DNA from: Peronospora farinosa
Lineage: Eukaryota; Oomycota; Peronosporomycetes; Peronosporales; Peronosporaceae
DNA length: 64,000 nucleotides
Reading direction: 5' to 3'
NCBI GenBank assembly: GCA_947646735.1
Contig: CANTFK010000760.1
Location: 46,057-110,056, forward strand
The notes beneath the pieces were generated by a model that was not told where the DNA came from, did no database searches, and saw only the letters and a list, made by a program, of their open reading frames with translations. Shown here one piece after another: positions 56,702 through 64,000 of this stretch (within the stretch, counting starts at the first letter, position 1; every line of letters starts with the position of its first letter). Both the position numbers and the translations under genes were made by a program.

Positions 56702-58663
56702 TCACTTGGTCGTCGTCATGGCATTGGACGACTCACTGACACGTACACCTCCCTGTTCAGGACCATAATTCTCCATATACATACGACCAGTACTGACAAA
56801 TCCAATGACGTTCAGTAGATCCGCTTGCTCGGCAATGGACTTGTCTAGCTCCTTGAATGCAGACAAATCCGATACTCGAGGTGCACTGCTCGTGTCGCTG
56901 CTCATCATACATGAATTGCGCTTTGTCACGTCCAAGGCTTCCTGAGCTCGCTGGGAAATCTCCAGTAATCTGCTGGCCATGTCATTATCGCGAAATTCGT
57001 GAGACCCGCGTCGGTCTGGTGACGAATACTTGTAGCTGCTAACACTGTTGCAGCTCTCCCTCATTGGCTCCTGCGGGTCGTACTCGTCCGTGTCCAATGG
57101 AACGCCGTACTCGTCGTTGTCACAGCCGTCGTAAAATTCCATGGGGTCTGTTCCCGATCGAGAACGACGCTTTTCACGCTCTGTTCGGACCCACAGCGGA
57201 CTGATAGGCACTTCACCAGCTCTGGACATGTGAATCGCTGCCCCAACGAAGAGAGGTGTACGGCCGGAGCGCTTGTCGTTGTGGACGGCAAGTACTGTGC
57301 TCGGGCTGGTCACTACCTTCTGCAACGAGCTAGTACTTGTAGTGCTGCTCTGGTTAGACGCTTTACCAGTCTTCAAAAGGCGGCGATCTCTCTCGTCTGC
57401 TGAAGCCGGGTATAGGTTATTGTTGTTGAAGAGGAACGCCGGGTTTGCTCGTAAATTCTCTCCCTCGGACTCATTATTCATGTCGCGACGAGCATTCGTT
57501 ACGCATTTCCTACAAAACATCACCATTTCCGGACGACTACAGGTTGGCGCCGGTACGTCGAAGCTTTCGCTATTAAACACTTTCGCTCGACTGGATACTT
57601 CGCAATCCTTGCACATATTCTCACCGCAGGCGCTACACTGAAAGCGAGTCCGTACAAGAGAAAATTTCTTGTTGCATACGTGGCACTGCTTACGTTCACT
57701 GTTAGCAAAAAAAAAACTTGTCAGCATCTTCTTGACCAATGTCAAACCGCAGTAACTATTCGCGTACCCGGCGGTCATCCGCTGAATCTTATTGCCTTCC
57801 ACTTGCTGTGCCATGTACTTGGCTTCCTGAACCTTCTTTAGATTGGAGACAACAGACGTAAAAGTCTCGTGTACAAAGTTCACCAGTTTGCCAGGCGAAT
57901 GTCCACTTGATCCTATCGATCCCTGCCACAAGACATGAGTAGAGCGAGACTCTGCGTCCTCCTTAAATAACAGCACGGCCGAGATTTTAACACGATTGAG
58001 GCCAAGCGCATTTTCCAGTGACGCGCACTCCGTCAAGTTGACGGACTGGATGACTAAGAACCCAACCTTTGTATTGCTGCTATCCACTGTTGTACCCATA
58101 CTTCGGAGATAGCAGAAATCTCGGTTCTTGGAGAAGAGACCTGGTGAGCGAATTGCCATCCAGTTGAGACCAAGATAATGGTGCGGCTGCTCCTCCGTCT
58201 TCGTCTCTAGTGCATTCAGCACAACGGCATCCAAGGCGTCTTCAATGAGAAATGTCGAGTTGCTACGGAAGTCGGTTGTATTGTCCGAGTAGAGCGCGTT
58301 AAGACAGTGATCAATTGGCAGCTGCACTTTGCCCATACAGCGGAACTCGAGCTGTCGGTGGCCGTTGCAGTCGCGAACGTCGCATCGTCTACTGTATGTA
58401 CGGATTCCGGTCACTCGGAAGTGCCGCTGCGAATTAGAAAGTTTCCACCCGTTGATGCCGTCCTCGTAGCTCATAGCCCACTTGGCCTTCTGTGTGGCCT
58501 CGGAGGTTAATCGGTTGGCCTGTTCTTTGAAAAATGCATGCTGATTGACTGAACACGTAACGGTCGGGAAGTATCCGGCGGCTAAAGGGAAGCGTGAATG
58601 GTGGGTAGACGATACTCGCTCAAGCATCGAAGGTCGCGCATGATGGTCACGCCAATTGTCCAT
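56702..58663 (-). CDS. START-FYVE lipid-binding protein
   Basis: A single exon, 653 residues from this ATG. A START-like domain covers about residues 50-310 (KWAMSYEDGINGWKL, FCYLRSMGTTVDSSNTKVGFLVIQSVNL). A FYVE-type zinc finger follows at about 335-415 with CHVCNKKFSLVRTRFQCSACGENMCKDC and CRKC, so eight Cys for two zincs, though the R(R/K)HHCR motif is changed to RTRFQC. The C-terminal 200 residues are Ser-rich and disordered. Phytophthora genomes hold many such proteins. Binding of phosphoinositides is inferred. The frame is open upstream to 58756, but an acceptor-like TATTTGCAG lies there, so I start at the ATG at 58663. Confidence 0.88.
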   Translation of the reverse strand: MDNWRDHHARPSMLERVSSTHHSRFPLAAGYFPTVTCSVNQHAFFKEQANRLTSEATQKAKWAMSYEDGINGWKLSNSQRHFRVTGIRTYSRRCDVRDCNGHRQLEFRCMGKVQLPIDHCLNALYSDNTTDFRSNSTFLIEDALDAVVLNALETKTEEQPHHYLGLNWMAIRSPGLFSKNRDFCYLRSMGTTVDSSNTKVGFLVIQSVNLTECASLENALGLNRVKISAVLLFKEDAESRSTHVLWQGSIGSSGHSPGKLVNFVHETFTSVVSNLKKVQEAKYMAQQVEGNKIQRMTAGYANSYCGLTLVKKMLTSFFFANSERKQCHVCNKKFSLVRTRFQCSACGENMCKDCEVSSRAKVFNSESFDVPAPTCSRPEMVMFCRKCVTNARRDMNNESEGENLRANPAFLFNNNNLYPASADERDRRLLKTGKASNQSSTTSTSSLQKVVTSPSTVLAVHNDKRSGRTPLFVGAAIHMSRAGEVPISPLWVRTEREKRRSRSGTDPMEFYDGCDNDEYGVPLDTDEYDPQEPMRESCNSVSSYKYSSPDRRGSHEFRDNDMASRLLEISQRAQEALDVTKRNSCMMSSDTSSAPRVSDLSAFKELDKSIAEQADLLNVIGFVSTGRMYMENYGPEQGGVRVSESSNAMTTTK

Positions 58664-58756
58664 GCTGCGTCGAGAGCAGCGTCTGCAAATAGAGAAACGT
58701 GCTTGACCTATTAAGTGATACAAAATACTGCAAGTGGTTGGGCTAGCTGGAGCCAC

Positions 58757-60599
58757 GAACTCTCGTGTTGGTCGTACATATGTGGCTGAACTCTATTCAC
58801 TTGTTTCTTGTACTTACGTTTAGTACTACGTACATAAACAGAAGGAGTGACGGTTTAGGGGTAGGGAGTATGGTGTCAGAAATGGCTCTTTTCGATGCAG
58901 CTGTTTACATCAGCCCCTTTTTTTACGTGTATAATAAATCGTCCGGCTGCTTCAATCAATGATAAAGTGAGCTTACCAGCTTCATGCTTTTACCATTTCT
59001 GCGCTGAAAACAAACGCATGAAACTAGAAGTGTTTTCATTTGAAATTTTAAAATATTTCTTTAGATATGTTTCTACGGACATGCGATGGTAATTGACTTG
59101 TCTGCTCTCCGTTTTGCATCTCAGTGCCATGTATCGTAATGAAGGGAGGTCACGTACTGTTTGCTACCAGTGACGAAATTGGCAGTCACAACCCATAAGC
59201 TGCCAGTGCGACAATTTTAAGGAAGTAGACGATCAAGCCACACGAACACACCCGCGCAGCTCCGTTTTTTATATCACTGTCCAAATATCATATCCTGACA
59301 CATGGTCGTTTAAAGCAGGAGACAGGAGAGGACTGTGTACCTACTTTTGTTGTTGCTGATATTGCTGCTGCTTGACGACGACAGGTTCGGACATTATGGT
59401 CTGTCTGTCACGTTCAATGACACGATCGTCATATTATGTTCATACAGGGAATAAAAGCATTATGTTATCGACGTTTTATTTCCTTTTTTTCGCAATGGGT
59501 GAGGTCCGACGGAAGTTCCTCGTGCTGCAGGAAGTTTTCATCACAAGCTGACATGTATACAAGAAAAACACGTGATCCAATGACCTTACAAGGAAAAATA
59601 TGAATTGGTTGGAACTACGCGTAGTGGTAGCACGCGAGGCTGGAACATGTACAAGACGAGAGTCATAGAAGTTGTGAATCAGTGAAGCATTAAAAGACGC
59701 TACAACAAAAATCGTGTTCTTTCAGAAAAGAGACGCTCATAGACATAGCGTGATGTCCAACTCGGACTGAAGATTCGACGAGGTCGCAATACTAGACGGC
59801 ACTTTTCTTTCAAATCAACTCAAGACAAACAAGCGTTGACGGCAGCAAAAATAAGTAGGTCTTCTATAATGTTCTGGAGTGATTTGTTGGGTCTGCTGGA
59901 GCGTTAAAGCGACTGACGATCAATTGTGCGCAGGCATGCGATAACTACTAACTTGTCATTTTGTATGACGACACAAATCGAGCTTTGAGCCCAGGACTGC
60001 GGTAAGCGCTTACCAGCGAATATATTTCACCCTGCCACATGCGATTCGTTCGAGCAACGCCAGACTGGTTTTCATGTGTGAATTTCTATTATTCAAGCCA
60101 TTCTACGGACTCAAAGTCATCATCGCACCACAGACTCGATCAGAGCTGGGATCTGTTTTAAACTCAATATAATTTGTAGCATTAACATATCAATACCTGT
60201 AGTGTGTAATCGTCTATATACAGGTTAATAGCACTAGTAGTCCGAATCATTGTCCTTCTGGCTGAGTACACATCCAGCTTTGCGTGTAGATAATTAAAAC
60301 TGTAACTTAGCAGTCGAATCCTCGTTTTGCAGTTTTTCACGTTTTTAGTCAGTCGCAAATCCGACAACCAACAACTTGTTGAGGCTCTGAATGTAGTACT
60401 TGACCGAACCAGTCACGTGCGTGCAAGACGGCTACCCTTGCGGTCTCTTACAGCCACCTAACTACAGTTACTTGGCATTATATTAAGATTAAACGTATTT
60501 TAAATGGACTGCATAATTTATAATTGTTTTATTAATTGATTATTTCAATTAATTTTTTTAAACGTTTTTATCGTGTGTAAAAACCGCATTACAATAATA
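58757..60599. other. Long AT-rich gap without a supported gene
   Basis: Only short frames; a 17-codon frame on the minus strand at 59341-59394 ends in a Gln run. The last 100 bases before MED10 are very AT-rich and likely its promoter. Confidence 0.5.
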
Positions 60600-61389
60600 A
60601 TGCCGCAAAAGCCACTCGAGGACGACGACGTGGACGTCGAGCCGGATCAGTTCTTGGCTGACCTGCCGCCTTCTGGTCGCTCTGAGCGATCGGGTGCTTG
60701 TACGTCCAGTTCCATCTTACAGCCCACGCCATCAGCGTCCTCGTCCGTTCCGTCCGAACCTCAGGAGCGCCGAGCCCAAGTGGGGGCCAGTCCATACGTG
60801 GCTCCGTTCACGCCCAGCGGATCTCCGCCTCGGCCCAAGACGCCATCCACTGGAGGAGGGCGCTCCAACAACAGCAGTCGAGTCGTCAAGCCGCAACTTG
60901 TGCCTATAAACAAAGCCGTTGCCGCCTTTGGACCAGGCCCAGCGCTGCCTCGAGACGACGTGGTGAAGCATTTGCCACCTAAATTGCTGGAGACGCTGGT
61001 GGACGTCGTGAGGACACTCGATCAGCTCACGGATGGCGTGGCGGACTTTCGACAGGACCAACTGGGTTTTCTCAGTGACAACGTCACGCGATATGTGGAA
61101 CTGCTGCAACAGATGGACAAGGCAGCGGCTGAGTACCACGCAGACATTCCGCTGCAAGTGCTGCAGTACGTGTAATTGAAGGAATAGTGGTGTAAAGTTA
61201 TCTGTTGTAGTGTTTTGACAATTGTTACTCTGTAGGATGATGGATGCTGAAGAAGACTCAAACCCCGAGTTGTTTACCAAGATGCAGCTTGAGAAGTGTC
61301 ACGAGGAGAGCCAACAGGCGGCCGTGAAAGTAGAAACACTAGAGATGCTGAGAGAAGCTTTGCAGACTGGACTAGAGGAGCTCAAGTGA
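60600..61389 (+). CDS. MED10: Mediator complex subunit 10
   Basis: Predicted exons 60600-61165 and 61236-61389 (239 residues), donor GTACGT, intron 70 nt, leftover phase correct. The C-terminal 120 residues fit MED10: LLETLVDVVRTLDQLTDGV, VTRYVELLQQMDKAA, DIPLQVLQ, then PELFTKMQLEKCHEESQ and EMLREALQTGL. MED10 belongs to the middle module that links regulators to RNA polymerase II. The first 110 residues are Pro/Ser-rich and disordered and are extra compared with the 130-residue animal protein. Nuclear. Confidence 0.9.
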
Positions 61390-61999
61390 CGAGAAGGTTG
61401 AAAATATAATGAAGTCGATACAAGTGAGACTTCAAGAGAACTCCGAGATGATATGATTCTGGCTCCCGCGACTCACGCATGTTTGCCAATTATGTATTGG
61501 CGCGGTCGTTTACTTGGGCATTTTAAGCATGATAATGAGGCTAAAGCATTGAAGAAGTTTTTGAATGAATGCCGATGTTGAAGAAAAGTAGCTTTATCGA
61601 AATAAAACACTCATAACTCTTTTGTCATCATGTTCACAGTTTTTTAGAACGTAATTAAAGAGTTTTCTTTATGATGGACATGTACGAAGCCGATACAATT
61701 AAATCCGTTTAAATAGCGAAACACATTTTGCTAAAATATACAACAGTAGGAAAAAATAAAAAATAACACGAAATAAAAATATACCACAAAGGCGTATACT
61801 ATACGCATGGCATGACAAGAATAAGTACCAAGGGTAGCTCCAACCAAACCAAGATAATTGTTCGTATGTGCATTATTTGCAAAATATCTGCTGAAGCTGG
61901 CGCAAACTTGTAATCTTGTCTCGTTCTTCGATACGAGAAGCAGTTATCGGACTACTTGGTGCTCGTCGCAGAGCAATATGACGCTCCCGAGGGTGATGA
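61390..61999. other. Gap before the terminal repeat block
   Basis: AT-rich, with poly(A)-like and TTTAAA words. No gene seen. Confidence 0.5.
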
Positions 62000-62106
62000 A
62001 GTGGATTATGTGTAATGGGCTAAAAGTTACACGGTTCTTTAAGTATCGAATACTTAACAGGCAGGCCTAAATGGGTACGAGGTACCTTAGGCCTGCCATT
62101 TGGGTG
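62000..62106 (-). repeat. Shared LTR-like block, copy B
   Basis: The minus strand matches 10896-10985 along most of its length. It contains an 11-bp inverted repeat, GGCAGGCCTAA and TTAGGCCTGCC, separated by 16 bases (62059-62096), and a near-palindrome of TTAAGTATCGAATACTTAA at 62039-62057. Confidence 0.7.
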
Positions 62107-62879
62107 CGGCACATCAATGTGACCCACCCTCGTGAATGTGATATCCATGGACGGATTCACATTCAACGGGGATGACGCCAGTTGGGATTGTGCGTCATGC
62201 TGACGCTTCAAACAGACGTTATCAGCGAGCTTATATATTTTTGAAGCTCGCACGTAAGGATACGCTTCAAAAGAGACGCGTATCCAATTTTTGCATAATG
62301 AATCAATCAGTAGTTAATCTTAGATTCAATTTAATTTCTATTGAATAGAAGTCAGTATTGAATATACTAAACATCGCACACTGCGCAAGGGAAGATGAAT
62401 AAGCTTCTGCGTGTCGTAAGTGTAGCTCTTATCTTAAAGATTCGTTGCGCAATTCGCTCCAAAGCGACCGGAAACGGTTGATACAGCGCTTTTTAGCGCC
62501 GACCAACACCACCACCACCGCACGCGAAGTTAAGACGGTATAACGCTTCCTCGCGCTGCTTAGAAGTGTGCCCGCGTAGTACGTGGCAGCTTCTCTACGA
62601 AGTGCCCGTCTACAATTGGTAGAACTAGTAGTTCTTTCCACGACCCGTCTCTCTGAGCGTGCGTGTGGATACGGATGTCCCTCAACGTGGATTGGGGTAA
62701 TTTTCCTCACCTCTCCCAGCATCGAAGGGAGGCGGCAGAGCACTTGGTGCAGGGACATGTTGAACAAGCCCTGGCCAACCTCTTGAATCGTCCTCCTGAG
62801 TAACATTTACTCAGTTAAAGCACTTCGAGGCGTTTGTGCTCGGACAGCGCAGAAACGCATCCGAGGTAAACAGCCATGT
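62107..62879. other. Repeat-derived tail without a supported gene
   Basis: A 125-codon frame on the minus strand (62429-62806) is rich in Arg and Ser with no motif. A short plus-strand frame at 62398 starts like a signal peptide but stops after 28 codons. Probably LTR or insertion debris. Confidence 0.4.
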
Positions 62880-63545
62880 GGTGGAGTGTGTCCTCAAAAT
62901 TGTATGATGAGACCCCAAACCACTCACTGTGTTGGACTGCCGACTGTCGGAGGGGGTACCCCGATGCCGCGTATGGACCTTCTCTCACCTTGTGTATCTG
63001 TCGGCTGGCGGGTTTCACTCTTCGGAAGACTTGGTGAGGATGTAGACGTCTGCCTTGAGGGAGGTAGACCTGGGGGGCCTCGAGTAGATATGCTTCACTC
63101 GGTGGTCAGGTAGGTGGCCACTCGATCGACCTTGTCTAGAGTGAGCTTAGAGCCAAAATCTTCAGGGAGCTTGTCCCTGGCCTTTTCATTCTTGTTTCAG
63201 GGGTATCAACCGCCTGACCTTTACTTTGCTCCCGGACCGTGAGGTAAGGGAGGCCGCTTTCGATAGCGGGTATGGGGGGTTTTGCTACTCGAACGAGCTC
63301 ACATGCCAAATATATCCTGGAGCTCTATTTGTACTTGAACTTTGCTACACAACTGTCTTCAACGGGGGGGGCCATATCCCTTCCCGGAACAGGTGAGTAG
63401 CTTAGAAAAAAAGTTTTTTGGGACGACGAAGTCGTGCCACGTGGGGTTCAGATCGCACTTGAGTCTAACCACACGCCTGTCTTCAATGGAAGGGGCAAAT
63501 ATATTCCTTCCCCGGAACAGGCGTGTGGCCAGACTCGAGTTCCTT
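62880..63545 (-). repeat. Retroelement leader, copy 3
   Basis: Shares the GTGGTGGAGTG edge and GGGGTACCCC (62953-62962) with copies 1 and 4. Two hairpins about 125 bp apart repeat a common layout: arms GCTACACAACTGT and ACAGGTGAGTAGC at 63343-63401, and arms CCACACGCCTGT and ACAGGCGTGTGG at 63468-63528. Each loop is G-rich then C-rich. No gene. Confidence 0.65.
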
Positions 63546-63629
63546 TAAAGCGCGACTAAGACTTGCCAAAAAGATCGCAAATTGAGTAGTATTCAATATA
63601 GTCATATCCTATTAATTCCTTTACTCTGT

Positions 63630-64000
63630 GGTGGAGTGGGATTCGCAAAATTGCTGATGCGATCCCAACTCTCCACTGGCGCCCGGACGACCGACTAACG
63701 GAGGGGGTACCCCGATTCCGTGTGTATAGCCTTCCTCACCTTGTGTACCCGTCGGTAGGGCGGGTTGCTCTCTTCTCGGTAGACTTGAGTCGATGTTGAA
63801 CTTGATTGTGTTAGGGATAGGTGGGGGGCGATCGCGTGGAATTCCTCACACGATCGCAGTTGTTCTTGGGGTGCTCTGTTTGAGTCGCCCTGATCTCCCT
63901 TGAGATCGCCTTGTCCAAAAATGTAGATACTTGATCCGCTTGCCTTCTGACCACTTGAGCCGTCTCGCGATCTTGTATCTGGACTTCTTAGTCCTCTGCG
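63630..64000 (-). repeat. Retroelement leader, copy 4, running off the window
   Basis: Shares the GTGGTGGAGTG edge and GGGGTACCCC (63704-63713) with copies 1 and 3, and its outer half matches copy 2 (10553-10893). A near-perfect hairpin with arms GCGATCGCGTG and CACACGATCGC (one mismatch) lies at about 63828-63856, at the same place where copy 2 has its 24-bp inverted repeat. Confidence 0.65.

Noticed and set aside
59341..59394. 17-codon frame ending in a Gln run, minus strand
   Set aside because: Could be a first exon (GTAGGT follows) but no second exon was found.
62398..62484. Short frame starting like a secreted effector (MNKLLRVVSVALIL)
   Set aside because: It stops after 28 codons, has no RxLR or EER motif, and lies in retroelement-derived sequence.
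62429..62806. 125-codon Arg-rich frame on the minus strand
   Set aside because: No family or motif, within LTR-like debris.

Overview
The window looks like nuclear DNA of an oomycete, most likely a Peronosporales species (Phytophthora or a downy mildew). Reasons: compact genes with short GT-AG introns (about 45-155 nt), a bZIP factor with Cys in place of the invariant Asn (a known oomycete variant), a match to the oomycete Inr/FPR core promoter before the ribosomal protein gene, and decayed Ty3/gypsy retroelements at both ends. No tRNA, rRNA or CRISPR array was recognised. Exon joins were read by eye from splice sites and reading phase and are predictions. Region 1 (1-11250) is repeat-rich. 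It holds a frameshifted gag on the minus strand with its leader (1-2600), a GC-rich minisatellite (2800-3050), a 5'-truncated dead Ty3/gypsy element with chromodomain on the plus strand (3295-8827), a probable 3' LTR, an ORF of unknown origin, a 26-bp tandem repeat and another leader copy with a 24-bp perfect inverted repeat. Region 2 (11570-23000) holds two tandem ELM2-SANT-PHD genes, a Cys-type bZIP, an ALKBH1-like dioxygenase and a few small unknown genes, with long gaps that look empty. Region 3 (23000-48770) is a dense housekeeping block: a protein with three copies of an unnamed ~75-residue domain, RPL10, NDUFAF7, an APP1-like HAD phosphatase, an Erv46/ERGIC3-like protein, an LRR protein, a basic nuclear-type protein, ATG10, an LMBR1-domain membrane protein, a J-domain protein, eIF4A, importin-11, Enhancer of polycomb and a TauE/SafE-family transporter. 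Region 4 (48770-61390) holds a nine-exon helical protein, an ankyrin-type protein, a degraded fragment of a second TauE/SafE gene, a DAHP synthase with an N-terminal membrane segment, a START-FYVE protein and Mediator subunit MED10. Region 5 (61400-64000) returns to retroelement leader or LTR fragments of the family seen at the start. The genes do not form one pathway. Several act in chromatin and transcription (two PHD proteins, bZIP, EPL1, MED10), others in translation (RPL10, eIF4A), traffic and autophagy (Erv46-like, ATG10, importin-11), mitochondrial complex I assembly (NDUFAF7) and aromatic amino-acid synthesis (DAHP synthase). The least explained items are the leader family, whose hairpins are kept while their sequences change, the triplicated-domain protein, and the membrane-anchored DAHP synthase.
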